The notes below the pieces were generated by a model. It saw nothing but the letters and a program-made list of their open reading frames with translations, did not search any database and was not told where the DNA came from. Position numbers and translations under genes: made by a program. A stretch of 64,000 bases of DNA from Lanius collurio (lineage: Eukaryota; Chordata; Aves; Passeriformes; Laniidae). Numbering within the stretch: position 1 is the stretch's first letter; the number at the start of each line of letters is the position of its first letter. Location: assembly GCA_020086605.1 (NCBI GenBank), contig JACBWW010000004.1, positions 23,318,240-23,382,239 of the forward strand, read 5' to 3'. Shown here one piece after another: positions 13,274 through 24,108 of this stretch.

Positions 13274-13353
13274 TCTTAGTTACACTGGTGTGAATGGAAT
13301 AGTTCCTTTGAAGATAGCAGAGTTACTCCCAATATGTGCCAGTGTAATTGAGA
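13274..13353. repeat. Decayed palindromic (MITE-like) element
   Basis: TTACACTGG at 13280-13288 is matched by its exact reverse complement CCAGTGTAA at 13339-13347. The flanking bases (GTGTGAATGGAATAGTTCC against GAGTTACTCCCAATATGTG) also pair imperfectly around a centre near 13313. The arms resemble an old hairpin element common in reptile genomes that carries 'GGAGTTACTCC...ACACCAGTGTAA'-type arms. This reading is from memory; the inverted repeat is seen directly. Confidence 0.4.
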
Positions 13354-13399
13354 ACAGAATTGAAGTTACAAAGCCCTAGTTTGAAAGATAATGCCAATT

Positions 13400-13660
13400 G
13401 GCTTAAAATTGGGAAAACGAAGGGACTTCTTGCTAGGCAGACTAATCAATGGAACTCCAAACATTGAGTTGGATTTTCAAATGTTTGTTAATATCATGCT
13501 GCTTTTTCATTCTCCCTCCCTTTTTTATTTCCGAAGTCTTTTCTTTAATTGACATGTGGATTTCCATCCATTTTTGCACGCTTATGATAATTTTGCATGC
13601 AGCCCATAGAAATGGGATGATATAAATGGGAAAACTGATGCTTGGTGGACCTGCTAACTT
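13400..13660. other. Candidate conserved non-coding block
   Basis: A repeat-free stretch containing several homeodomain or POU-like cores: TTAATTGACATG, TTATGATAATTTTGCATGCA and TGATATAAATGG. Composition and motif density resemble vertebrate conserved non-coding elements. There is no comparative evidence in hand, so this is a flag and not an identification. Confidence 0.2.
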
Positions 13661-14729
13661 AGTTTGCTCTTATTTAATAAAAAACAGACATAAGAATTCC
13701 CTATAATTTATTCAATAACACATAGAGACTGCTATTGTCTTTCATTTCTTAAGGAGGAAGGACTTACAAATAGGTGTAGTGTGCATCTACTAGAACTTCA
13801 GGAACTTTTCTGCAGTCTGGAGTTAGATATGCATGCTCCTGAAAAATGCTGCTTTGCTTGGCATTTCATGCTAAGAAAGGTTCTTCCATCTCCTTTTTTG
13901 TCTTGTATGAATCTCAGCTGACCTTCCCTTCCCTTCTATGTGGGAGAAAGGAAGTGCCTTCTTTACACCACTTGTCTTAATACTTGGCAACATAAGGAAT
14001 TCCATCTGCACTCAACAAAGTCTAAACAAAGTCAGGTTCAATGTTACATCCTGAAAAATGGAAGTATATAGAAAAAAATTAACCTTTTTTTCTGTATTAG
14101 TCCTTGAAAATGGAGAGATGTGAGCACAAATTGCCAAAAGCACAGAAAAGTCTCTCATAGTACAAGGTAGTCTTAATCTAATTTAAATGGAATCTCATTT
14201 TCTCTAGCAGTATGGTCTGAATGTTCACTCAAACTATGTGAAATTATTCAGATTTATTCAATGTGCCTAAATGTGCTAAGTCTTCCTCAGTATGATTCCA
14301 ACCCATGAAACTACTGTGTTTTCTGTTTGCAAGGTTGAAATAAATGAAGTTACACCATAGATGATACTGAGTTCATTTTGTCTATATTGCAGAACATCTG
14401 TATGGAAGATAAATCAATAAATAAAACGTTCTTTATGTGCATGATCTCATAAAACTACTTTTTCACTTTTCCAGCAGAATAAACAAGGAAGAGCTACAAG
14501 TTGATTTAAACATTTATCAAGAGCATAGGGTTACATAAATTATGTATACCAATTTTAGAACTAAATTTTGTCTATTTTGTCAACTTCTTTCCTATTTTTA
14601 AGCATTGCCCATAAATAAAGGCATTGTATCAATTTGCTCAAAATGAAAGTATTATGTATTTGCTATGAACTGGCAATGTGCCTGATATCGAGACATGAAA
14701 GACATCTTGCTCCTCATGAATACTCAATC
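13661..14729. other. Non-genic sequence
   Basis: Nothing recognisable between the candidate conserved block and the CR1 insertion: no gene, RNA gene, LTR or simple repeat of note. Confidence 0.45.
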
Positions 14730-15835
14730 TTCATTTGACACTGTCTCATACAGCAACTTTGTCTCTAAATTGGAGAGATGCAGACCACCAAGTGAATAAC
14801 TAATTGGCTGCATGGTTTCCCTCAAAGCGGTGATGTCAACTGGTTGATGTCTGAGTGGAGACCAGTGACCAGTGGTGTTTCTTAAGGAATTCTGGCACTG
14901 GGACCAGAGCTCTTTAACATCTTCACTGTTGGCAAAATGGACAACGGGACTGAATGCACCCTCAGCAAATTTGCTGATGATACCAAGCTGTGTGGAGCTG
15001 TCAACACACTAGAGGGAAGGGATGCCATCTGGAGGGACCTTGACAGGCTTGACAGGGCCTGTGTGAACCTCATGAACAACAAGGACACTGGCAAGCACCT
15101 GTACCTGGGTCGGGGCAATCCTGAGAATAAATACAGGCTGGATGGAGAATGGATTGAGAAAAGCCTTGCAACAAGGACTTGGGTTGTTGTAGGCTGAGTA
15201 CCTTGACATGCCCCAGACATGTGCAGTGGCAGCCTAAAGGCCGGTTTCATCCTGGGCTGCACCAAAAGCTGTGTGGCCAGCAGGTCAAGAGAGATGACTC
15301 TCCCACTGTAGTCTCATGGGACCCCACCTGGAGTACTGTATCCAGCTCTGGGCTTGATGGAGACATGTTGGAGTGAGTGGAGATGAGGGCCACAAAGATA
15401 ATCTGGGGGCTAAGGCTCCTTTTCTGTGAAGGAATGACAGAGATTCATGGCTTTTCAGCCTGGAGAAGAAAAGTCTTGAAGGGCACTTTATCACAGCCTT
15501 CCAGTGCCTAAAGGTGACTACAAGAGAGCTGGAGAGGAGCTTTTTACAAAAGGCCTGTAGTGACAGGACAAAGAATAGAGGCTTCAAACTGAAAGTGGGT
15601 ATATTTATATAAGATATTAGGAAGAAATTCTTTACTGTGAGGGTGGTGAGGCACTGGAACAAGTTACCCAGAAAAGTTGCACATGGTCCATGCCTGGAAG
15701 TGTTCAAGGCCAGGTTGAATGGGGCTTTGAGCAGCCTGGTCTGGTGAAATGTGTCTCTACCCATGGCAGAGTGTATGGAACTAGATGACCTTTAACGTCT
15801 CTTCCAACTGAAACCATCCTAGGAATTTATGGTGA
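14730..15835 (+). mobile_element. CR1 LINE, 5'-truncated, with broken reverse-transcriptase frame
   Basis: CR1 is the dominant avian non-LTR retrotransposon; its ORF2 encodes an endonuclease and reverse transcriptase. This copy begins inside the RT region (TTTGACACTGTCTC, about 14733) and runs to the bird-type 3' UTR, ending near 15835 at a degraded form of the usual ATTCTATGATT repeat. An intact stretch at 14937-15197 encodes the catalytic FADD box (TTTGCTGATGAT, 14970-14981) in the context SKFADDTKLCGAV. Internal deletions, frameshifts and stops break the rest. The 3' UTR hallmark 'GAGGTTGGTGAGGCACTGGAAC'-like block is at about 15638-15660. Inactive. Several other frames listed by translation of this stretch are by-products. 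Confidence 0.95.
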
Positions 15836-18630
15836 TTCACATACCTAAAGAAAACAGGATAAACAGAAAAGTCAAAGGAAATGCAGCACTGGCTCAAGCA
15901 ATCAAGGGAAGGAAAGGCCAGAGCAGAATGAAGAGCTGTAATAAAGATATTGGAAATCTGGGATTCTTATTCCTTGCTGGACCAGAGGTTCACCCTCGAT
16001 AAGTGAGGAAGGATGACAGCTACTGTACAAGTGACTTGCACACTTGAGATATTGGGTTTTCTGGCTATTAAAGATGCTGCTAGAAACTGGTCCCAGATTC
16101 TGGCAGCATCAAATAAGAAATCTGCTGCCTTGGGTAATTTAACACCTGAGCACTTGTTTGTTTTGCCTTCATAGATATAAATCAATTATTTTTGTAGTGA
16201 TTTGGTCTGGTTTGGACCTTTATTACATACGTTAGTAAGGCCTGCACATGTACGAAGATGGTGTACTCCATAATAAACAGATGTGACCTTCATCTGCTGG
16301 ATGGCTTCATGTAATTTCTAAATTAGAATCCCCACTTATGGAGCGGTTTGTGAACAACAGTGCATATTATGTTCCATTATGTTTCACAGGTCTTTGAAAA
16401 AATAATATGGTTGCACACCTTCTGGATTCAAAATTAAATTATATCTAAACTGTTTTGATATGCACAACTTGAGTAAAAGACTGTAAAAATACACACATCT
16501 AATTCAAGGTCACACAACTGGTTACCAATAGACGTGGGAAGAGTATTCCTGCATGTTGACCAGAAATCAGCTCTTTTAAAACAAGTAAAAACAAAGCTTT
16601 TCTTCTTCCAACTAAGCCATTCTATGATTCTTGAAAATCATGAAGAAAGCAAATCAAAGGGTTTGAAGTGAAAAAAATTAATTAAAAAAAATCTAAGTGT
16701 TTGTAATCAATTGCTCACTACTCATCTTGATGTAGTCAGTAGTCCAGTCAACTATACCATTTTATATGTCTCCTTTTCTTTATTCAGAGGTATCAAAGAC
16801 AATTTGGTAAGATAAGTACGTATTAAAAGACATCTTGACCTTGCTCTTGAAAGCTTCATTTAATGAAAATTATTAACAGTCTTTTCTGATTAATATATCC
16901 TTATAATAAATACTACATAAATTATATTTTGAGTTACAAAAGAATAATTTCTACCCTCATTTGAAATTCAGAAAACACACACATTATGCTTTCAGGTGGC
17001 AAAAGCTCCAGGGTTTTCTGGCTGTCTTTTGTGTTACACAGTCTTGTAGACCGCTAAGGGCTGACAGATGCTTATCAAACATTCATGTAAACACTGTTAT
17101 CAAAGCTGTGTTTTCTGGTACTGGCTCCATGCGAGAGGGTCAGCATGAAACATAATTAAAGGAAGGACAAAGCTGGAAGTGCCATGGCACCAGCCTTTGC
17201 TGTAGCAGAGGACTCACAAAATGTTCTCTCTAGCAAAGAACAATAGCGCTAGATAAAATGCAAAAGGTACAGAAATCAAGAATTAAGAATGGATTTTTTT
17301 TATAGTAGTCACATATCTTAGAGCACACGTGTTCAAAACACAATTTATTTCAAGCTAATAATATACTCTTTTTTTCAAAATATTGCCAGCAGTGTTTAGA
17401 TAAAAAGCCCAAACCTTTGCACTCCAATGCCTGAAATTAGATACTTGCCTCATACGTAATATTCTTACATTAATTATTATTGACAGTAATTCCTAAGTAA
17501 TTTTTTCATCTGCATGCCAAAAGATATGGAATAAAGACTAAAGAAAAGAATAATTCTTTTGGCATTGAATTCACATTTAGAGCTTTTTGAGACAGTTATT
17601 GTTAGAACCACAAAAGGACTCATACACTGCAGAGTTAACCACTGTCATATTCACTAGTAACACAAACTGTAGTGCCACTCAAGGAACAAAATATTCTGCT
17701 AATTAGGGTCAAGCAAAAGCAACTAACCTCTGTTTTCAGATGCAAACAGGCTGAACAGACTGATGGTAAGCCATAAATTTGAGGTCATCTAGGAGAAATA
17801 TTTGTCTTGCTACCAATAAAGTCCAGGATCTTAAATTTCTTTCTGTGTTGAAATATTATTAGTTCCAGACTTTTCATATGAAATAAGAAAAAACATGATG
17901 TAAAAATGGTTTAGTGCGTAGGAATGGAATGTCATATAAAATGTTCTCGTTATCCTAGAATTACTGACATCTTCTATTTTATAAATATATACTTCAGTCT
18001 TCAGGTTTCATATCTTTGTAGTTAAAGTAATTCTGAAGTTAATTGGGATCATCATTAATAATTGGACTAACTAGAAAGTGAATGTGAACAAATGACCAGA
18101 GTTCATTTGATGCAAAATGTGCTTTTGAAATAGATACCTGAATTCTTTCCTTATGTAAATCTTGAATAAAATTGTTTTTATCAGTTTTTGAGAGAAGGTA
18201 GAGCTCAGAATTAGGATTTGGATGGAAATATAGTAGAAAAAGTAGCACTGACTGTATTTGGATTGTATCCATTTAATTTCTTCCTTATGAAGCTCTGTTA
18301 TCTTTTGTACAGTAGTTCCATTTGTTTTGATATTTTAAGTCTTGTATGATTATATTCTACATCTAAATTTTTATGAAGGTACATCCATGTCACGTATGTT
18401 ACTCAAGCTGATCAGATGCTTCTGATGCTACAGTTCTACCAATACTTATGTAAATGCAAAACAACTTATAATTTACTACTAAGTATTCAGAAAGAGGAAA
18501 GAGTTTCTCTCTGTGATTAGAAGCAACAAAATTGAACATGAATATCACCTAAAGACTTAAAAATGACACATACACGAATACCTATTCCATTTTGATCCAA
18601 TACCAATGTGAAAAATTGTTGCTGTGGCAG
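15836..18630. other. Non-genic sequence; candidate conserved block near 17.0-17.2 kb
   Basis: No gene or repeat is recognised. About 16960-17190 is non-repetitive and keeps CpGs (for example in the ACCGCTAAGG and CATGCGAGAGG contexts), which is unusual in this CpG-poor window; it may be a conserved regulatory element. The 72-codon minus frame at 15967-16185 and the 77-codon minus frame at 18039-18272 show no protein features. Confidence 0.35.
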
Positions 18631-18683
18631 CAGATATACAGTGAAGAATGTATAAGACAGATATACATGAAGAATGTATAAGA
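18631..18683. repeat. Tandem duplication, 26-27-base unit
   Basis: The unit CAGATATACAGTGAAGAATG... (18631-18657) is repeated at once with a one-base deletion (18658-18683). Two near-identical adjacent copies indicate a recent local duplication. Confidence 0.92.
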
Positions 18684-20509
18684 CAAATCACCTGCTTCAA
18701 AAATATTGACCCCTAACACTCTGACCATTTGAGATCTTAGTTTGTTTTCTGTTTTCTTTTATTTTTTTTATTAGTGTTTCTTTTTTTTTTTCTTTTTTAA
18801 TATGGTAGTGAAAATTTATGGGTTATGTTTTGAGTTGTGTTGCCTGAGTATGTAAACAGTGGTTATTGTACTAGTACCAACGTATGAAGAGTACTTCAAA
18901 GATGAACAAAGTTGCAGTTTGTTTTTTTACTTCTACACCATAATTGCAATTCAACAACTTCTATTCTCCCCAATGGTGGACAAGTTGTAAATTACAGAAG
19001 AGTGGCTCTGAGAAGCATCAGTAGGGAGTACAACTATAGCTCAGTATTTTTTCAAGTACTGCTGTGCATCACATCCAACACATTCACTTTCATGTTCTTG
19101 CCTGGCTCTTTGCCATCCACTGCTACATCTTCTACAGCAACACAAATCCAGCTTTACAAGCACCTATAATAGTCTTCTTAATCCTTCTCAGTCTGAAAGA
19201 TTGAAGCCAAGAGGGGAAAATAGCAAACCAGCCATGCAAATAATGCTTTAGACAGTGTCCAAATATAATACGTCACCTAGCTCTCTAACAAGTGAGCTTA
19301 GTTACTGCAATCATGGTGCTTTTAAGGAGGGAAAAGGCATCAGTGCTGACCTCATAGCTGGGCTGATTAATAAAAATAATATAATGAATAATAGATCTTT
19401 TAAAATTGTTGTTTATAGAGTACAACATAGTGCAATCAATATATAAATGTACTGGCTATTTTAACTTAGTGATATTTAGTTGAAATTACTGCATTCAGTG
19501 CAACTGCAAACATCTAGAGATAAAAAATTCACCTTTCAAATTGAAATATCTTCTAAAACTATATTATCAAATGTGTAGGAACACGTCTAAATGGAAAGAT
19601 GAGTATTTACTTGGTGAAAGAGGATATTCAAAACTACATCTATAATAAGAATAATTGTATGTACTAGAAAAGTCGTGAAAGAAAATAGGTAAAGTAGGAA
19701 TGTATTGTTTGATTTATCACTGTGCCAAGGTTTATGTTTTCAGAAGGTGAGATAAATGTATCTGCAATGAAGAATGAAGGCTATAACACTATTTCAATAC
19801 TAGAAAACCCCCAAAACTGAACAAAAACCCCTCCAAAACTTTTCTGACAATATAAAATCAAGTCAGACACAAAAGACATCATTATAGCCTAAATATCTCT
19901 CCGTGGTTCTCTCCTGTGGATGCTGCATTCATGGATGGCTGTTCATAATTTATACATAAACTACAACATTGAGCTATGAGTCAAACAAAAAATCACTACT
20001 GAATGATGTGTACATGCAGAGAAGAAGCAAAATAGAGTTGCAAATATCAAAACCAATAAGAATACTTCTTTTTTCTCCTCCTTCTATCTTCCTTGTTTTC
20101 CTGCTCTTCATAATAGGGATTTAGTAACTGTGAAATAGTAATATCAAGTAAAATTAGTTATTGTGTAATTGTATTTATTTAAAATTCAATTTTTTTAAAT
20201 ATTGGAAAGCACCTTTTATACTTTAGGTATTACAGAAAAATTTTTTGGGAATTGCTAAATTATTATAGGTAGATATGCAAATATTCATTAAATCTTATAA
20301 AAATAAATCAAATTAAGTTAAGTGATAATCTAGGTGATTCTTGGATTAACATAATGCCATAGATGTGCATGAAGTAGGCAATGCCTCTTCTGTAGAAATT
20401 TCCCATTAATCTTAGATACCTTCTACATTCTTCAGAACAGATTTTGAGGTGTTATTGAAACTTATAGCTATTAAGAAACTATTATGAGAGTCTAGAGAAG
20501 AAAGATGGA
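18684..20509. other. Non-genic sequence with T-rich tract
   Basis: A pyrimidine-rich tract occupies about 18741-18800. Beyond it lies unique-looking sequence; the 85-codon frame at 18912-19169 and the 63-codon frame at 19255-19446 show no domain or signal. About 19290-19400 is compact and contains TTAAT/AATTA cores, but I cannot support a call. Confidence 0.4.
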
Positions 20510-20640
20510 AAAAATTATGAGGAAGCATTAAAGAACAGGAGGTATTTAGTCTAAAGAAGAGGTTAAGGAGGGATGTGTTCTTAATTTTAGAAGAGGAGAG
20601 AAGTCAAAGGATTACTGCTCCTGAAAGAATGCCTGACCCT
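20510..20640 (+). repeat. Possible very old CR1 scrap
   Basis: The order 'TATTTAGTCTAAAGAAGAGG', 'TTAAGGAGGGATGTG' and 'AGAAGAGGAGAGAAG' follows the CR1 segment usually reading 'TTTAGTCTGGAGAAGAGAAG...TGAGGGGGGATCTG'. The match is short and diverged; a profile search is needed to accept it. Confidence 0.35.
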
Positions 20641-22441
20641 AGGTCATCTCATTTTCTGAATACCTTGCAACAGAACATATCATGAATATTCAAGTAGTTG
20701 TCAAGGATATCTGGACATTAGTTTCTCAAAAATAAATAAATTCTTCACTCTCTTCCTGTGTGCTTTCTCTCATCAGATGAAATCAACATTTCGACTGTAG
20801 TTGGCATATGAACATACCAATTGGTGATACTGCTTGGACAGAAAAACAGAGACACAAAATATGTGTAATGATATACAATTCTAAGTGTCTAAAACCAATA
20901 TTACACATTTCACTAGTGATTTTGTTCCTAGTTTAGGTCCTCTTCAGAAAATGAGACAAGCAGTAGAATAGTGTTCTGAATTAATAAAACCTGAGTGTTT
21001 CCTCCTTTCTGACTGGGTCTTATGCCAAGTTGAAATCAACTGAATTCTCACTTTAGTCCCATTATTTATAATGCATCAAGCAGCTCTACTCAAGATCCCA
21101 GTGAGGGAAAGTTGTTAAAAAGGCAATCCATTCTCCTTGATTTTGTCCTGAACGTTTTTGCTGATCTTTCAAGAGTTTTCAAATACAGAGAATTTTAGTG
21201 AACAGTTGTGTTTAAAGAGATTCAATCTGAAGCTGCCTGCTCAGTAGCCACTGTTGACCACAGTGTCAATAGACAATAGGCCCTGTCCCTTGTGTGAGCT
21301 TCTGATGACCTAATCTGGTAACGTAAATGAAACAAACTGCTTACTCAAGGACTGGGTTCACCCTCACATCAGGTTTTAAGCAGAATGAGAACAATATAAC
21401 AAACATTTTGATGATACTGTTGGCTATTTATGCATAGTCTTTTTCATTTTGAAAGCAAAGAAGGTGACACTGTTTGTTTAACGGAGTCCATTGATGTTTT
21501 ATCAGCTATTGATAAGATTTATGCATAAAAGTGGCAAAGCATTTCCATGTCATTGTATGTGAGTCATTTGCAGAGATGTCTAAACATGACCAGTATAGGT
21601 GATGAGATAAAAGAAGACATTGCTGTATGAGTGCTCACCAATCATCATACAATAAAGTGCACCTTTGATAATGGCTTGTGCAAAATGGCATAGTCTCTCA
21701 GGAATTGAGCAAGTATATATGCTGACATTAGTAAAACTGTTGCACTGCTTTGCTCCTCTCCACGCAGATAAGTCCAAAAGCAATTTTCTTGTAATTTTTT
21801 TCTTGTACAGTAGCATCTCATTACCTGTGTACATTGTGTTTATTAGCAAGTGTAGCTGTTTTCTGTGTGTGTATATCACATTTAACCACCAAGGAGTCTA
21901 CTGTTTTAGTAGAATTAACTTTGAGAGGAAAATACTAATTTTTCAAGCAAGGCAATGCTGTTAAAAAAAGGAGTATCTTTTAATTAAAAAGCTTACATCA
22001 GAAGAATGACTATGCAAAGTCAATCTTTTCTTGTGATGTTGGAAACAGCCGCAAATGATCTTTTACTTTTTTAGTAGCAGCGTTCATTCATCCCATTGAG
22101 AGAGATAAATGAGTTCCACCCAGCTACTCAAGGCTTTTAGAATTTTATTGAAGATCTCCAAAACAGAGGTTGTCTTTGTTCTGTTTAGGTATAAAAGGCC
22201 TGATCAAAAGCACAGGGAACCAGTGGGAGCCTTTCCTACTTGGAAGGCCCTTGTCTTAAAAGATGAAGTTTATTGCCAACTTCTTAGTCACAAGTTTTCT
22301 TTGTGTATAACTGTGCACTGCTCTTCACAGCTAGTGTTTGTCTTGTGTTTACTAGCAAAAAATTTTCCAGATTGGTTAAGGGCAATTTTGCTACAGTGTT
22401 CCTGTTAATATGTTATGTAACATGGATTTTAAATTTCTGTT
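20641..22441. other. Non-genic sequence with a motif-dense, possibly conserved block (21.2-21.7 kb)
   Basis: No coding gene is supported; the 99-codon frames at 21580-21879 (minus) and 21665-21964 (plus) overlap antisense, so at least one is spurious and neither looks like a protein. The 21230-21720 part is repeat-free and contains the paired palindromes at 21499-21529. From 22100 to the LTR, the 99-codon plus frame 22109-22408 is not recognised. Confidence 0.35.
21499..21529. promoter_or_regulatory. Adjacent GATA-type and TTTATGCATAAA palindromes
   Basis: TTATCA (21499-21504) and TGATAA (21510-21515) form an inverted pair of GATA-factor cores with a five-base spacer. Three bases later comes the perfect 12-base palindrome TTTATGCATAAA (21518-21529), an octamer-like or homeodomain-dimer site. 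A second ATTTATGCATA lies upstream near 21427. The clustering is seen directly; binding is inferred. Confidence 0.25.
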
Positions 22442-22907
22442 TGTACTAGTTTGAAAACAAACCAGTGGGAGATCTCAAGTCGGAATTATAATTTAGTAGG
22501 AATATTAATATAAATGTAATAATACAAGAACACAGTCAAAGTCAGGATACAACCTGATACCCTGTTAGTAAGGATGGTGGTAGCAGTCCAGATGAAGCAG
22601 TGATCATGTAGAAGCCTCTGGTCTTCACCTGAAGGTTCAGTGGCAGCCGTTGTCCTCTGGGAATCCAGTAGGTAAGGGCTGCTTGTGCTGTTCCAAACCT
22701 CAGATTATATCCCGGTGGGAATTCTTGACTCCTCCCCCTGGGCGGAGCATCTCACAATGCGATGATGTACTTTTTATGAGTCATGCAGTGAGGCTAGCTG
22801 GCCTATTAACAGAAAGATATCTCTCTGGAGGGAGTTATCAGGGATGTGTCATGGAAGAGATAAAGAACATAGCCCCACCTGGTTTTAACAGATGGTGATA
22901 GAATACA
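22442..22907 (-). mobile_element. Solo LTR of an avian endogenous retrovirus (songbird-type)
   Basis: On the plus strand it starts TGTACTAGTTTGAAAACAAA and ends near CACCTGGTTTTAACA (22890) or at the next CA (22907). Reading the minus strand gives a TATA-like box (reverse complement of ATTATAT, about 22704-22710) and a terminal CA, so the element points left. The sequence resembles a family common in passerine genomes, with blocks such as GAAAGATATCTCTC and CCTCCCCCTGGGCGGAGCAT. With the 22907 boundary, TTCTGTT before and TTCTTTT after could be a diverged target-site duplication. No internal retroviral sequence flanks it, so it is probably a solo LTR left by recombination. Confidence 0.75.
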
Positions 22908-24092
22908 TTCTTTTGGTTACATCTTACATTGGAACCTAAGGCACTGTTATAACCTTCAACATTCATTTGTTTAGAATCAGAGTTTCAACCATCCTTGACA
23001 CTGTACTCTTTTTCAAGAAGACTAAATTTCAAAGCTGTTCTGAACTTTTGACATGAGTTTTGATAAGCCAAAGAAATTGAAAAATGGGGGAGCAGTGAGT
23101 CAAAGGAAGGAGACCAGCATTTTTGCCTTGGCATATGACACACTGGAATAGTTAAAAAAGTTTTGATGTACATGGTCTTTGAAGGACATTAAAAAAACAA
23201 CAACAACAAAAAAAAGAGAGTAAATGGGTGCAAAAGCTTCTCAAACAAACAGAAGACTGCAAAGTGACTTAATTGCAAGAAGCATTCAATTGCAGTACAA
23301 GCAGTCATATGAGCGACTTCCTTGTAATCGGCTATTAAACCTTGTAGAGAAATATAAACTAAGAACCAGTTGAAGCCAGAGAAGTTGAAAGCATATTAAG
23401 GAGACCTGTATGTTTTTTTTTAAAAAGGGAGAATGGAAAACCACTGGAACAAGCTACCAAGAGAAGTGTCATCTTCTTCCTTTCTTGCTTAATTCCTGGT
23501 TAAACCTGGTTGTGTTCCTAGCAAGTATAGTTTATTCAAAAAGTGATGATATTTATTCAAACTTTTGTCATTGAGTTCAATGTAGACATAATTGGATAAA
23601 ATGTAATGTAGTGAGACAGATTTAATGGTGTTTTCTACCTTTAAATTCTATTAAACTGAACAGCTATACTTACTTTGGAATGTATGGTATATTTTTAAAA
23701 ATACTACTGTACAGTTTATTTTAACTATCCTGTAAAATTTCATTAGGTATTTGTATTCCTTTCTCAGTGAGGACTGTTAGCCAGCTTTCAAGTGAATATG
23801 CTATTGAGAAGAAAAAGTTAATTTTAAGTTGTAGATATCACCGCTAAGTTGAAGAAAAGCATCCTTTGATGAGCTACTTCAAAGCTGTATGTTTGGGGAT
23901 TTTGAGGATAAGAAAAACTTGTTTATCTAAGCCAGATATTAAGTACACATAATATATGATGAGAATGTCAGTTTTCTTGCCCAGAAATGCCAGACATTTG
24001 AATAATCAGTCAATATTATTTAGCCCAGCATGTAAAGCTCTGGAATGACTTACTGGGAGGAAACTTTCATGACAGTCACCAATCTGTCAAGA
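22908..24092. other. Non-genic sequence
   Basis: No gene or repeat is recognised from the LTR to the X-box region. The 62-codon minus frame 22985-23173 is without features. From about 23930 the composition becomes conserved-element-like. Confidence 0.4.
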
Positions 24093-24108
24093 GGTTACCA
24101 GGGTAACC
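24093..24108. promoter_or_regulatory. RFX-type X-box, perfect palindrome
   Basis: GGTTACC-AG-GGTAACC is a perfect inverted repeat with seven-base arms and a two-base spacer. It closely fits the RFX dimer site (GTTRCC-AT-GGYAAC); only the central dinucleotide differs. RFX factors regulate ciliary and neuronal genes. The site sits in a stretch (about 23.93-24.24 kb) free of repeats. Motif seen directly; factor and function inferred. Confidence 0.4.

Noticed and set aside
15285..15764. 159-codon minus-strand frame
   Set aside because: Antisense to the CR1 3' region; openness reflects CR1 composition.
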